From the NCBI RefSeq assembly GCF_002806975.1, contig NZ_NIHD01000008.1:1-64000 (forward strand): a stretch of 64,000 nt of DNA, given 5' to 3'. Below the pieces are notes generated by a model. The model saw only the letters and a list, made by a program, of their open reading frames with translations. It made no database searches and was not told where the DNA came from. Both the position numbers and the translations under genes were made by a program. The stretch is from Marinobacter aromaticivorans (GTDB lineage Bacteria; Pseudomonadota; Gammaproteobacteria; Pseudomonadales; Oleiphilaceae). Positions 18,088 through 27,406 of this stretch are shown piece after piece (the first letter of the stretch is position 1; every line of letters starts with the position of its first letter).

Positions 18088-19378
18088 AAAGACGGCTGTG
18101 TTGAGTCGGTGGAGTACCGCAAACCCTGACTGCGTCCAGCAACAGATTCCTGGGCGTCAGTGTGCGGGCACAAAAATGGCCAAGCCGCACCCTGTATCCC
18201 TGCTCTTCAAGAAAAACCGCGTAGTCCAGAACCATCCAGAGCTCCAGTGGTCGGCGAAACACATGCCGGAGCAGCTCATAGCGGCGAACCTCAGCGTGGC
18301 GTTGCATGCCGTGGGCGAGCCAGTAATCAAAATCGATGTTATCCGGCAGACGGAACTGTTTTTTCTCTGCGGCCCAATGGCAGAAGGCGGGGAACCCCTT
18401 GTGGATCAGCCGTGGAGAACACGAAGGCAGCGGCAGATAGTGATCGGCACCGCGAACAGCCCGTTGCAGGCCATCAAAGCCCAGCCGCCACTGGCTTAAG
18501 GTTGTCGCTTGCGCCCTGACGCCTGCCGGCGCGGTTACGGTTTCCCGCACCGCAAGGCGCAGATCATCGCGATGTGGCTTCAACCTGTTGTCATAGGCCC
18601 GTGCAAACTCAGAGAGTACCTCATAGGGGCCATCTGAAATCTTGTGGTAACAGCAGGGTGACACACTCAGGCGCGGCAAAGCCGCAGCAGCACCACGCCG
18701 CAGTAACTGCCGGTGAAGATCACCACAGGCATGCAGGGCTGCAACATGAACCTGGTCCGGCAAGCGCAGGCTCTGCGCCATCACATCCTGCCGGCGGATC
18801 TGAACGCCATCGCCGAAGCGGGCGGCCAGGCGATTACCGCTGGCCACCAGCTCCGGGTTCCATTCGTACCCTTCAGAGGGCTGCCGGCTCGAGGCCGCCA
18901 GGGTTCGGGACAAATGCCCCTTGCCACAGCACCAGTCAAGGGTGGCATGCTTCAGGGGTTGAAGCGCAGCCACAAAGGCACCCGCCTGTTCCCGCTTGCG
19001 CCCGGGCATGTCTGTTGCCCTGGCTTCCGGCAGTGTCGCCGCTCTGACCTCAGCAAGCCCGGGTGACAGATCAGGCAGGCTGGTCAGGCGATCGTACAGG
19101 GCCAGTTCCGGCAGGTGTCGGGAAGCCCTTTCGGCCAGCGCACCGGGTGCATCAGCCAGTGCATCACACTCCGCATCGGTAAGCTCTGCCAGCATGTGCG
19201 CCAACCCGGGATAGCTTTGAATCCAGCCTGGCCGACGTTGTGTAAACGGCGCCGGCTGCCAGATGGGCTGATGCTGCACCAGCCAGTCATTGAGCATTTG
19301 CCAGCGCGAGTAGTGGGATTCAGCTGGCTGCTGAACACTCACTCCTGATGGCGCCCCGGGCGGAAGGCATCCAGGCAT
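18086..19378 (-). CDS. SAM-dependent methyltransferase, PF13679 (Methyltransf_32)-like
   Basis: 430 residues. The SAM-binding motif is 'LDWCCGKGHLSRTLA' (about residue 145), followed by 'ALHACGDLHRQLLRR' and 'SPCCYHKI', a set I associate with the Methyltransf_32/METTL25-like family. The first 140 and last 130 residues have no recognised motif. Substrate unknown; RNA or protein are both possible. ATG 19378 has GAGGAA 8 bases upstream but lies inside the 3' end of dadA. A GTG at 19342 would give a GTGA overlap with the dadA stop, so the first 12 residues are uncertain. Downstream member of a two-gene unit with dadA. Confidence 0.78.
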   Translation of the reverse strand: MPGCLPPGAPSGVSVQQPAESHYSRWQMLNDWLVQHQPIWQPAPFTQRRPGWIQSYPGLAHMLAELTDAECDALADAPGALAERASRHLPELALYDRLTSLPDLSPGLAEVRAATLPEARATDMPGRKREQAGAFVAALQPLKHATLDWCCGKGHLSRTLAASSRQPSEGYEWNPELVASGNRLAARFGDGVQIRRQDVMAQSLRLPDQVHVAALHACGDLHRQLLRRGAAAALPRLSVSPCCYHKISDGPYEVLSEFARAYDNRLKPHRDDLRLAVRETVTAPAGVRAQATTLSQWRLGFDGLQRAVRGADHYLPLPSCSPRLIHKGFPAFCHWAAEKKQFRLPDNIDFDYWLAHGMQRHAEVRRYELLRHVFRRPLELWMVLDYAVFLEEQGYRVRLGHFCARTLTPRNLLLDAVRVCGTPPTQHSRL

Positions 19379-20610
19379 ACGGCGGGTTCCTCACCATCAA
19401 TCACCTGGGCGATCACATCAGCACTGCCCGCCGAGAAGGTCCAGCCGAAGGTACCGTGGCCTGTATTGAGATACAGATTGCTGCGCGGTCCGCGGCCAAT
19501 AATGGCAGGGCCGTCCGGCGTCATTGGGCGAAAACCGGTCCAGGTTTCTGCGGCACTGAGATCCGCGCAACCCGGATAGCGGGACTCCACGGATTTCCGG
19601 ATGGTTGCGATACGCGCCTCAGGAATATCACGGTTGAAACCAGCCAGTTCCACAAAACCGGTGGCGCGCAAGCGGTCACCCAGGCGCGTCGACACAACTT
19701 TGTAGTTGTCGTCGTGGATCGTGGAAACCGGCGCCTTTTCCGGATTTTTCAGTGGCACGGTAATGCTGTAGCCCTTGATCGGGTATATGGGCAGTTTAAG
19801 ACCCAGCGGCCGAACCAGTTCCGGCGACCAGCAACCGGCACTGATCACAAAGGCATCGGCTGCAAGGGTTTCTTGCTGACCAGTTTCGTTACGCAACAAC
19901 ACGGCCTCGACAGTCTGGCTATTGGCCTTCAGCCGCTCCACCTGAACGTTGTAACGGAACTGGACGCCTTTGTCCTGGCAGGCCCGGGCGAGACCCTGGG
20001 AAAACAGGTGGCAGTCACCCGTGCCATCGGTGTCATAACTCAAGGCGCCATATAACGGGCCATTGCGGGCCATGCCGGGTTCCGCCTCGTATACCTGCTC
20101 CGGTGTCAGCAGCCGGGACGCGATGCCCATTTCGTTCAATATCCGCTGCGTGCCCCGGTACACCTCCAGCTCGTCAGGCGTGCTGGCAAGGTGAAGCAGG
20201 CCACGGTGGCCGCCATCAAACGCCAGATTCAGTTCCTCTTCAAGCCTGAGAAAGCGTTCACGGCTGTGAATACCGAGGCGAAGCATGGCGCGTTTGTTCA
20301 AACCAAACAGGCCTGGTGACCAGGCATAACGCAGGGTAGACAACATGAATCGCACGGCATCCAGCGACGGTGGTAGCCGCAGTTTCAACGGACCATCCTG
20401 TTTGATGAGCCAGGGTAAGGCCTTAAAGACCATGCTCGGGTCCGCCCAGGGGTAAACCACACCGTAGGACCGCTGGGCGGCGTTACCCTTACTGGTTTCG
20501 TCCCCCGCGGTATCATGACGCTCAAGCACCGTAACCTGGTGCCCGCGACGGTTCAGTTCCCAGGCGGTGGTAACACCCACTACGCCACCACCAATAACGA
20601 CAACGTGCAT
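19339..20610 (-). CDS. dadA: D-amino acid dehydrogenase, FAD-dependent subunit
   Basis: 423 residues. Oxidises D-amino acids (D-alanine in particular) to 2-oxo acids and ammonia, passing electrons to the respiratory chain at the inner membrane. The N-terminal FAD dinucleotide fold 'MHVVVIGGGVVGVTTAWEL' begins at the second ATG (20610), which has GGAGG five bases upstream; the ATG four codons earlier overlaps that ribosome site and is rejected. 'GDETSKGNAAQRSYG' and the C-terminal 'LNTGHGTFGWTFSAGSA' are DadA-type FAD contacts. No alanine racemase gene (dadX) is next to it. Confidence 0.92.
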   Translation of the reverse strand: MHVVVIGGGVVGVTTAWELNRRGHQVTVLERHDTAGDETSKGNAAQRSYGVVYPWADPSMVFKALPWLIKQDGPLKLRLPPSLDAVRFMLSTLRYAWSPGLFGLNKRAMLRLGIHSRERFLRLEEELNLAFDGGHRGLLHLASTPDELEVYRGTQRILNEMGIASRLLTPEQVYEAEPGMARNGPLYGALSYDTDGTGDCHLFSQGLARACQDKGVQFRYNVQVERLKANSQTVEAVLLRNETGQQETLAADAFVISAGCWSPELVRPLGLKLPIYPIKGYSITVPLKNPEKAPVSTIHDDNYKVVSTRLGDRLRATGFVELAGFNRDIPEARIATIRKSVESRYPGCADLSAAETWTGFRPMTPDGPAIIGRGPRSNLYLNTGHGTFGWTFSAGSADVIAQVIDGEEPAVCLDAFRPGRHQE

Positions 20611-20788
20611 CCGCACCTCCATTTCTTATTAACCCTGTGGGGTAGCCTTTGGCTACGCGACACCCGCCATCAAGGAAACCCCGTACCAGTCACTGTAGGC
20701 CAATATACGGACAACTGATAAACTCGAAGCCAAGAATCCCCTTAAAGCAGTCAATATAACCGCCCGTATAGGAGCCTAGCAGCAGTTC

Positions 20789-21598
20789 ATGAGTAAAAAA
20801 CGTCGCGAGATTCCCGTATTCGATCACCCGATTATCGAGACCCATTGCCATCTGGATTACCTCAGGGACCGCCCCTTGCAGGAAACCCTTGAACAAACAC
20901 ATCGGGTGAATATCGAGCGGGTCATCACTATCGCCGTTTCACCAGGCAATCTGGCGCGCGTACGTGAACTCACCACTATGGCGTCCTGGCTTTACGGCAC
21001 CCAGGGCATCCATCCCCATGAGGCGGAGAGCTACAACGATGCGGTCGAACAGGAAATCCGTACGCACGCCCGGGACGACGGAATCGTTGCGGTTGGCGAA
21101 ATCGGGCTGGATTATTTTTACGATAATGCAGACCGTGGTGTACAGCGTGAGGTATTCCGGCGCCAGCTTCAGATTGCCTGTGACACCGACCGCCCGGTGG
21201 TTATCCACAGCCGGGATGCAGACGAAGACACCATCGCCATACTCAAAGAGTTTGAGCGGTCTCTCAAACGCCGTGGCGTCATCCACAGCTTCACCTCGGG
21301 CCCGGGTCTTGCAAGATATGCACTGGATCAGGGCTGGAATCTCGGCTTTAACGGCATTACCACCTTCAACAAGGCGGAAAACGTGCGGGATATTGTTCGT
21401 ATGGCCCCCATCAGCCAGATTCTTCTGGAAACCGATGCCCCGTTTCTCACCCCCGTGCCCTACCGTGGCCGGGAGAATGCCCCCTTCTACCTGCCTTTCA
21501 TAGCGGAAAAGATCGCCGAAGTGAAACAAATGCCACTGGACGACGTATTGATCCAGACCTATCAGAACAGCCTGAGAACGTTTTTCCCCACACAATGA
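20789..21598 (+). CDS. TatD family metal-dependent hydrolase
   Basis: 269 residues, the full TatD length. TIM-barrel amidohydrolase fold with metal ligands in 'ETHCHLD' (residues 17-23), Glu in 'VGEIGLDYF' (about 106), His in 'VIHSRDAD' (about 139) and Asp in 'LETDAPFL' (about 214). Family members are 3'-5' exo- or deoxyribonucleases. It overlaps the next gene by 4 bases (ATGA), so it is translated together with the HD-GYP protein; no functional link between them is known to me. Confidence 0.92.
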   Translation: MSKKRREIPVFDHPIIETHCHLDYLRDRPLQETLEQTHRVNIERVITIAVSPGNLARVRELTTMASWLYGTQGIHPHEAESYNDAVEQEIRTHARDDGIVAVGEIGLDYFYDNADRGVQREVFRRQLQIACDTDRPVVIHSRDADEDTIAILKEFERSLKRRGVIHSFTSGPGLARYALDQGWNLGFNGITTFNKAENVRDIVRMAPISQILLETDAPFLTPVPYRGRENAPFYLPFIAEKIAEVKQMPLDDVLIQTYQNSLRTFFPTQ

Positions 21599-22803
21599 TC
21601 AAACGCATCCCCATCTCCGCACTGAGGGTCGGCATGTACATCACCGACCTGAACAACGACTGGATCCCTCACAATGTTCAGCGCAGGCGCGGTCTCATCA
21701 AGCGGGAAGAGACCATAGACAAGATCCGCAGGATGGGCGTGCGGTATGTCTATATCAATGCGGACAAAGGACTGGACACCCAGGATTCCGAGACAGTGGC
21801 AGAGGTGGACACTCGCAATGAAGCAGCCCTGCAACAGGCGGGGGAGCAAAAACCCGGCATTGCACCCCGTGTTTCGCTTAATGAAGAAATGCCCGCCGCC
21901 ATGGCGATTCATGCGGAAGCCCAGGGGCTGGTCAATAATTTCATGAACAGTGCAAAACTGGGCACGCCTGTTGATGTTGCACCTATTCACAAGCTCGCGG
22001 ACGAACTGCAAAACTCCGCGTCCCGAAACCCTAACGCCCTGAGTTGTCTGGGGCGTATACGGGAGAAAGATAACTACCTGCTTGAACACTCGGTAAATCT
22101 GAGTGTCCTGATGACGGTCTTCGGACAGTACCAGAAACTGCCTGCGGATATCATGCATCAAACCGTTGTGGGTGCCCTGCTGCACGATCTCGGAAAAATT
22201 CTCACGCCCGATGACGTGCTGCACAAGCCCGGCCGCCTTACGCCGGAAGAGTATGAAGTCATGAAACTCCATGCCCGGCACTCCCGCGACATTCTGGCTG
22301 CAACAGAGGGCATCGGCGAACTTACCGTCATCACCGCAGCGCAACACCACGAGCGCATGGATGGCACCGGCTATCCGGAGGGTCTCAAGGGCGATAATAT
22401 TTCAGTTTACGGACGTATGGTAGCCATTGCAGATGTCTATGATGCGATTACCGCAGACCGCGTTTATCACAAGGGCCTGACGCCCTCGCAAGGTCTCAGG
22501 AAACTGCTGGAATGGAGTGGAGATCACCTGGATCCGGCGTTGGTCAAGGCGTTCATCCGCTGCATCGGCCTGTATCCGGTCGGGTCGCTGGTTTTACTGG
22601 ACAGCGGGCGGCTTGGCGTTGTGGTGGAAACCAATGAAGAAGATCAGCGGCTACCGGTTGTGCGGGTGATGTATCACACCAAATTCCGCATGCCGATCAC
22701 CGTAACGACCATCGATCTCTCGAAAGCCGGCAATCAGGACCGCATTCTGCGCACCGTCGATCCCGGGCAATACAAAATTGATGTGCGCAAATTTCTTGCC
22801 TGA
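21595..22803 (+). CDS. HD-GYP domain c-di-GMP phosphodiesterase
   Basis: 402 residues. An N-terminal DUF3391-like domain (about 1-110) is followed by an HD-GYP domain that degrades c-di-GMP. Catalytic signatures: 'LLHDLGKI' (HD pair, about 198) and 'HHERMDGTGYPEGLKGD' (the HHExxDGxGYP motif, intact). The 'IADVYDAITADRVYH' metal-binding segment follows. Intact motifs predict an active enzyme. It is 1.3 kb from a diguanylate cyclase locus on the opposite strand, so both synthesis and breakdown of c-di-GMP are encoded close together. Confidence 0.93.
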   Translation: MIKRIPISALRVGMYITDLNNDWIPHNVQRRRGLIKREETIDKIRRMGVRYVYINADKGLDTQDSETVAEVDTRNEAALQQAGEQKPGIAPRVSLNEEMPAAMAIHAEAQGLVNNFMNSAKLGTPVDVAPIHKLADELQNSASRNPNALSCLGRIREKDNYLLEHSVNLSVLMTVFGQYQKLPADIMHQTVVGALLHDLGKILTPDDVLHKPGRLTPEEYEVMKLHARHSRDILAATEGIGELTVITAAQHHERMDGTGYPEGLKGDNISVYGRMVAIADVYDAITADRVYHKGLTPSQGLRKLLEWSGDHLDPALVKAFIRCIGLYPVGSLVLLDSGRLGVVVETNEEDQRLPVVRVMYHTKFRMPITVTTIDLSKAGNQDRILRTVDPGQYKIDVRKFLA

Positions 22804-22835
22804 AGCATTACTGCCGTATTGAAGCGCTCTGTCAA

Positions 22836-23747
22836 TCAACCCAACGACAGGAAAACGCCCATCAGTACCGGCGACAGAAACGACAACAGAAAGCCCGAGG
22901 CAATCGCTACGGGTACGCAGCTGAGCCCACCACTGCTGCGGATAATCGGAAGTGTGAAGTCCATGGACGTGGCCCCGCCATAACCTATGGCCATGGCCGG
23001 CCGGGTACCAATCACCAGGGGGATGATGGCCAGAGCTATGATTTCACGCAGCACATCATTCACAAATGCCACGCCGCCCCATGCCGGCCCCAGGGCATCG
23101 CCGATCACAATGCCCGACAGTGAGTACCAGCCAAACCCCGAAGCCAGCGCAAGCACGTCATGCCACGGCAGCCCCAGCACAGGAACAAGAGCGATACCTG
23201 CCAGCAAAGAACTGATCACCAGCACCAGTGCGATGCCAAGACCCTGAGTATTCATCAGAAGTTTACGCAAAGACAGCCCGGCATTGCGAAGCTGCAGGCC
23301 GATCAGAAACAGCAGAAGCATCAGTGCCCCAGTGGCAACCTGCTCCGCCTGTGGCAGCTCCGGTAGCAGAAAGTAGCCCGACAGCACACCCGCCAGCACT
23401 GCCAGCAGGGGCCTGGCCGCTGCCATGAACAGGCGCACATACCCTGTTCCGCCAGAGGCTGCATCCCGGGGCTCCGGGGTCATCGGTCGCCAGCGGTGAA
23501 ACAGCCACAGTCCTGCCATGTTGGCAACAAACAGCACGATCACCAGCATCGACATCTGTACAGCCATGGTACCGAGCTGATCCGACAAGCCCTCCATCTG
23601 GCCCAGCCCGAGCCCCAGCAGGGCCAGAATGAAGTACACCAGCGCCTCCACAAGATAGTGAATGGCCGTCATCAGACGGCGATTTTCAAGAGCCAGGGCA
23701 AAGCCCAGAAACAGCGGGGCAAGAATCAGCAATGCATCTGTGAGCAT
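22836..23747 (-). CDS. lysO: LysO/YbjE family lysine exporter
   Basis: 303 residues with about eight hydrophobic spans, an inner membrane protein. The pattern 'ALVLVISSLLAGI', 'ASGFGWYSLSGIVIGD', 'REIIALAIIPLV' and 'GYGGATSMDFTLPII' matches LysO (YbjE), which exports L-lysine in E. coli. ATG 23747 is chosen because it overlaps the DUF2288 stop by one base (TGATG); the frame runs 21 codons further upstream inside that gene without a ribosome site. Acidic residues in the membrane segments that LysO needs are present ('IGDAL', 'SMDFT'). Confidence 0.85.
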   Translation of the reverse strand: MLTDALLILAPLFLGFALALENRRLMTAIHYLVEALVYFILALLGLGLGQMEGLSDQLGTMAVQMSMLVIVLFVANMAGLWLFHRWRPMTPEPRDAASGGTGYVRLFMAAARPLLAVLAGVLSGYFLLPELPQAEQVATGALMLLLFLIGLQLRNAGLSLRKLLMNTQGLGIALVLVISSLLAGIALVPVLGLPWHDVLALASGFGWYSLSGIVIGDALGPAWGGVAFVNDVLREIIALAIIPLVIGTRPAMAIGYGGATSMDFTLPIIRSSGGLSCVPVAIASGFLLSFLSPVLMGVFLSLG

Positions 23748-24067
23748 CAATGCACCGTTGAGTCGGAGCGATCCTGAACCAGCACCCAGGGTGCCACAAC
23801 CACTGCCCACAGTTCTGCGTCACGATCATACCAGGCGCGGGCCAGATCCGGTGATACGTCACCGACATCGCCAGCAGCCAGCCATTGCTCGAACCGGGCC
23901 CGGTTATCGGCGGTGAGCTCAGAGGCCACATCCAGCAAATCCAGCGCCTTGCCAACACGCACGACCTGGCCCCGGGCGTAGTAGGTTTGCAGCTCGTGCC
24001 AGCGTATGCGGGAGGTTTCCAGATTAAGCCTGGCTTTGATTTCATCAATGTTGCGGGAAGAAGTCAT
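23747..24067 (-). CDS. DUF2288 domain protein
   Basis: 106 residues, the whole family length. Mostly helical, with 'RIRWHELQTYYARGQVVRV' and 'AELWAVVVAPWVLVQD' as recognisable family stretches. Function unknown. It shares one base with lysO and lies 41 bases after the response-regulator gene, so it may be at the end of the same leftward transcript. AAAGG five bases upstream of the ATG supports the start. Confidence 0.8.
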   Translation of the reverse strand: MTSSRNIDEIKARLNLETSRIRWHELQTYYARGQVVRVGKALDLLDVASELTADNRARFEQWLAAGDVGDVSPDLARAWYDRDAELWAVVVAPWVLVQDRSDSTVH

Positions 24068-24108
24068 GGCGGCCTTTTACAGTAATGGCAGAATAAACGG
24101 GCGGGAGC

Positions 24109-24507
24109 TTAACCGATCGTACAGTCCTGGTTCCAGATCCCACGAATTCTTTCGGCCAGCGTAAGCGGATCAAAGGGTTTGGGAATAACGCCCGCTGCCC
24201 CCTGTGCAAGGTAGCTCTCTATTTCGTCACTCTGCACTTTTGCTGTCATGAACACAGCGGGCGTTTCCGTATAACCCGGCAAATCGCGGATGGCCTTCAG
24301 CGTGGCAGGGCCGTCCATACCCGGCATCATCACATCAAGGAGGATCAGCTGGGGCCGGCATTCATCTATCTGCTCCAGCGCCTGAGTCCCGGATTCGCAG
24401 GTTGTCAGATCAAAACCACCAATATCCTCAAGTGCCAGCGCTGCGACGGTTCGGATATCCGGTTCGTCTTCAATCATCAGAATGCGTTCAAGAACCGTGT
24501 CTGGCAT
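24109..24507 (-). CDS. Single-domain response regulator (CheY-like)
   Basis: About 132 residues, one receiver domain only. Acidic pocket 'MIEDEPD' (E13/D14), phospho-acceptor Asp in 'LILLDVMMPGMDG' (D58), conserved Thr in 'VFMTAKV' and Lys in 'IPKPFDP'. No output domain, so it acts by protein contact or as a phosphate shuttle. The start at 24507 keeps a 20-base overlap with the upstream REC-HDOD gene; the frame extends 21 codons further in, but that part is not receiver sequence. Third gene of the leftward signalling operon. Confidence 0.88.
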   Translation of the reverse strand: MPDTVLERILMIEDEPDIRTVAALALEDIGGFDLTTCESGTQALEQIDECRPQLILLDVMMPGMDGPATLKAIRDLPGYTETPAVFMTAKVQSDEIESYLAQGAAGVIPKPFDPLTLAERIRGIWNQDCTIG

Positions 24508-25648
24508 CGTCTGCGCCCTGTTCCTTGTGTTCAATTCCCAGCCTTCGCAGCAAAGTAATGCATTCCGCACTGCCTGCCTGCTCAGCCGCCAGTAGAGCCG
24601 CTGTTCTCATGACCAGTTTCGACTGGCTGACATTGCTTTTGCTTAGAAAATACACGGCACCGATCAGCTCTCTCAGATCCAGGGGCAAACGCCACTGCAC
24701 CTTGATCCGGTTGCCCAGCCTTTCTGCCCAGTAAGCGATGGCCGAATCAATCTCTTCAAACTCGGGCGGCTCACCGCTTTGGTCGCAGTGGTTCTGCAAC
24801 ACTTTCAAGGCTGCCAATTCCCCGGCACGGCTCAGCAGGCCAGCCGTGTAATAGATCGCCGGCGTGTCACCCACTTTTCTGGCCAGCGCACGGGCAGCTT
24901 CAGCCACTCGCAACGCCTGTTCCTGCTCAAGCTGTGCCCGCTCTGCCAGGCGCGGGCAGGAAAGCTTGCCGGCAATATCCAGCGACAGGGCCAGCGCCTG
25001 ATTCAGCGCCATCGCAACACCCAGCAGACTGATTGCCTCTTTCAGGGTTTTGATCGGCGTGCCAGAGCGACGAAACGAAGCGCTGTTCGCCACCTCCAGC
25101 ATTTTTGCGCTCAGCGCCGGTTGCTTTTTCCATTCTTCAGCGAGCATGCCGGCATCCAGCTCATCACGTTTTTCCATGAGCGAGAGTATTGCCCCGGAAT
25201 CGATCTGGCCGGGCAACTGAATTGGGGAATTACAGGCTGCCTCCATTTTTTCATTCAAGGTGGTGGAGGCGCCATCCAGATTGATTGCGGCAGGCACCAG
25301 TTCAGTCAGTCTCTGGTGCAGAACATCCACCTGAAACGGCTTGCTGATGTAACCATTGATGCGCAGATGCGCGGCTGCGAGGATGGAGTCGCGATCCGCA
25401 CGGCCACTGATCATGATTACAGGCACATCGTTATCGACTTTTCGCACCGCACGAATAAGCTCAAGCCCGGTGCCATCCGGCAGATTCCAGTCTGTGATAA
25501 CCAGATCCACACGCTGTTTCTGCCAGCCCTCGAGCGCATCTTCCACCCGGGTATGCTTGCGGATCGCGACCCCCGGGTAAGCAGCCGCCACAACGGTTTC
25601 CAGAAGGTCACCGATCAGCTCGTCATCTTCGAGTATCATTACCTGCAT
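24488..25648 (-). CDS. Response regulator with HDOD output domain
   Basis: 386 residues. Receiver domain 1-120 with acidic pocket 'LEDDE', phospho-acceptor 'ITDWNLPDGTG' (D53) and Lys in 'YISKPF'. From about 130 an HDOD domain: 'LPGQIDSGAILSLMEKRD', 'KMLEVANSASFRRSG', 'LKEAISLLGVAMA'. HDOD domains are HD-like but lack the catalytic metal residues and serve in signalling through protein contacts. It overlaps both neighbours (10 bases with the GGDEF gene, 20 with the single receiver), so the three are cotranscribed. Confidence 0.9.
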   Translation of the reverse strand: MQVMILEDDELIGDLLETVVAAAYPGVAIRKHTRVEDALEGWQKQRVDLVITDWNLPDGTGLELIRAVRKVDNDVPVIMISGRADRDSILAAAHLRINGYISKPFQVDVLHQRLTELVPAAINLDGASTTLNEKMEAACNSPIQLPGQIDSGAILSLMEKRDELDAGMLAEEWKKQPALSAKMLEVANSASFRRSGTPIKTLKEAISLLGVAMALNQALALSLDIAGKLSCPRLAERAQLEQEQALRVAEAARALARKVGDTPAIYYTAGLLSRAGELAALKVLQNHCDQSGEPPEFEEIDSAIAYWAERLGNRIKVQWRLPLDLRELIGAVYFLSKSNVSQSKLVMRTAALLAAEQAGSAECITLLRRLGIEHKEQGADDARHGS

Positions 25649-27303
25649 GGCGGTTCCTCAATGGCAACCGTAACGCCATTGCGCCCGGCCCGCTTGCGCT
25701 GATACAGGGCCTGATCTGCCGCCTCGATGGCCTTTTCACCAGACGCAAAGGCGTTCAGTGCCGCAACACCGGCGCTGAAAGTCACTGAAAACTCTTCATT
25801 ACCTGCGTTAAACACCAGCCGCGCAAAATCCTGGCTCAGGGCCTCAAGCACTTCAACAGCTTTATCCAGCGAGCATTCAGGCAACACAACGACAAATTCC
25901 TCGCCACCATAGCGGCCAATGATATCGGTATTACGCAACCGGTGGCGCAGCAGGTTGGACAAGGCCTTGATCACCGTATCGCCCGTTGCATGGCCATAGG
26001 TATCATTGATCCGTTTGAAATGATCCAGATCGAGCATGGCGACCACCGAGTCATGGCCGGAACGGATACAACGTGCGTGCTCGCGATTCAGCTCGGTTTT
26101 TGCAAGCCCGTGTTTGAGAAGGCCTGTGAGGCTGTCAAGCGACACCAGCTTGCCAAGCTGGCGGGCACGATAGCAGCGTATTCTCGCGGTGCGTAGCAAA
26201 AACTCGTCGGATACCGGCTTGGTGACAAAATCATCACCGCCCCGGGCCAGAACGTCCAACTGAAGATCCCGGTCTTCTTCCGAGGAAAAGAAGATAATCG
26301 GCAAACTGACCCATTCTGCCTGGAATCGCAGCATCCGTGCCAGAACCGGGCCCTGGTAGTGCCCCATCTGTACATCCATGAACAGTATATCGGGCCGGAA
26401 TTCGGCCAGCTCCGCCAACAGGCGAGACGGGTCATCAAGCGCCCTGACCTCCAGGCCGCCGCTGGTGAGAACCAGCCGGTAATGCTCAAGCAACTCCGGA
26501 TCATCGTCAATGATCATCACCCGTCCGGTCAGTGTTGCCAGCCCCTCCGCAAGCAGTTGCTCAACGCGATCGGCCAATGCCGGAATATCCTGGGGTTCAT
26601 CAATACAGGCATCCACGCCAAAACGGGCCAGCCGGTAGCGGGTGGTAAAATCATGGGCCTCGCTGAAACAGATTGCAGGGACGCTGTGCAGTCTCTCGCT
26701 CCAGCCTGCATTCTCATCCTGCAAAAGCGTGTCCCTCACCATGACAAGCTCCACATCCTCCATGCTTTCCGGCCAATCCTCCTGCGGGCCGAGACTGCGA
26801 AGCCGGTAACCATACAAAGACAAGCCTTGGGAAATCAGCTGCGCAAGTTCCTGGTCCGGTTCCTGAATCAACAATACTGGCTGCGCGCAGGTTTCAAACG
26901 CCCTGGGCTGGTGCCAACCCGTTGATACCGGCTCGGCTGAGCCCAGGAGATCGCCAAGACCGACAATCTGGCTTTCAAGGCCTGCCGCCAGCATGTGTGT
27001 CAGCTGCCGGCGAATCTGCTCACGGTCTGCCCCGAGAACAACCTTGTCTGCCAGAGGCTGGAGGGCAATTTCCAGCTTTCTGGCCTGTTCACCCAGCCTG
27101 GGAAACCCCATGGTGCCCGCAGAGCCAGCCAGGCGGTGCAGCAGCTGGCTGGCAGCAATCAGCTCGCCGACCGCTTCCGCATTCCGGGATGCATTGAATA
27201 TACTGGCGACCAAACAATCAATTTCACGTATCGTTTTATCCTGAAAACGGTTACGCAGAGTCTCCAGTTTTTTGCGCACCTCGTATGAAGGACTGTGAGG
27301 CAT
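25639..27303 (-). CDS. Hpt-REC-REC-GGDEF diguanylate cyclase
   Basis: 554 residues from ATG 27303 (AAGAG upstream). Order: Hpt domain with phosphorylatable His in 'LLHRLAGSAGTMGF' (H56); a degenerate receiver (about 142-250) lacking a full acidic pocket; an intact receiver with 'MIIDDDPE' and 'ILFMDVQMG' (D310) and Lys in 'VTKPVS'; and a GGDEF domain with active-site 'RYGGEEFVV' (466-470) and an inhibitory I-site 'RNTD' at 457-460. It should make c-di-GMP under phosphorelay control with product inhibition. First gene of the leftward operon, divergent from a kinase operon across about 100 bases. Confidence 0.92.
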   Translation of the reverse strand: MPHSPSYEVRKKLETLRNRFQDKTIREIDCLVASIFNASRNAEAVGELIAASQLLHRLAGSAGTMGFPRLGEQARKLEIALQPLADKVVLGADREQIRRQLTHMLAAGLESQIVGLGDLLGSAEPVSTGWHQPRAFETCAQPVLLIQEPDQELAQLISQGLSLYGYRLRSLGPQEDWPESMEDVELVMVRDTLLQDENAGWSERLHSVPAICFSEAHDFTTRYRLARFGVDACIDEPQDIPALADRVEQLLAEGLATLTGRVMIIDDDPELLEHYRLVLTSGGLEVRALDDPSRLLAELAEFRPDILFMDVQMGHYQGPVLARMLRFQAEWVSLPIIFFSSEEDRDLQLDVLARGGDDFVTKPVSDEFLLRTARIRCYRARQLGKLVSLDSLTGLLKHGLAKTELNREHARCIRSGHDSVVAMLDLDHFKRINDTYGHATGDTVIKALSNLLRHRLRNTDIIGRYGGEEFVVVLPECSLDKAVEVLEALSQDFARLVFNAGNEEFSVTFSAGVAALNAFASGEKAIEAADQALYQRKRAGRNGVTVAIEEPPCR

Positions 27304-27406
27304 AAAGGCTCTTGTTGGTTTGTCACGCACGAATGCTATGAATGTCGTTTCAATTACTGTTCAATCAAAACAAGTTTTTCTGTAAATAGCCAGACAGGAG
27401 CAGGTC

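Noticed and set aside
20623..20788. Hairpin-like GGGTAGCC/GGCTACG sequence before the tatD-family gene
   Set aside because: Stem is short and imperfect, and I could not link it to a terminator of either neighbour or to a riboswitch.
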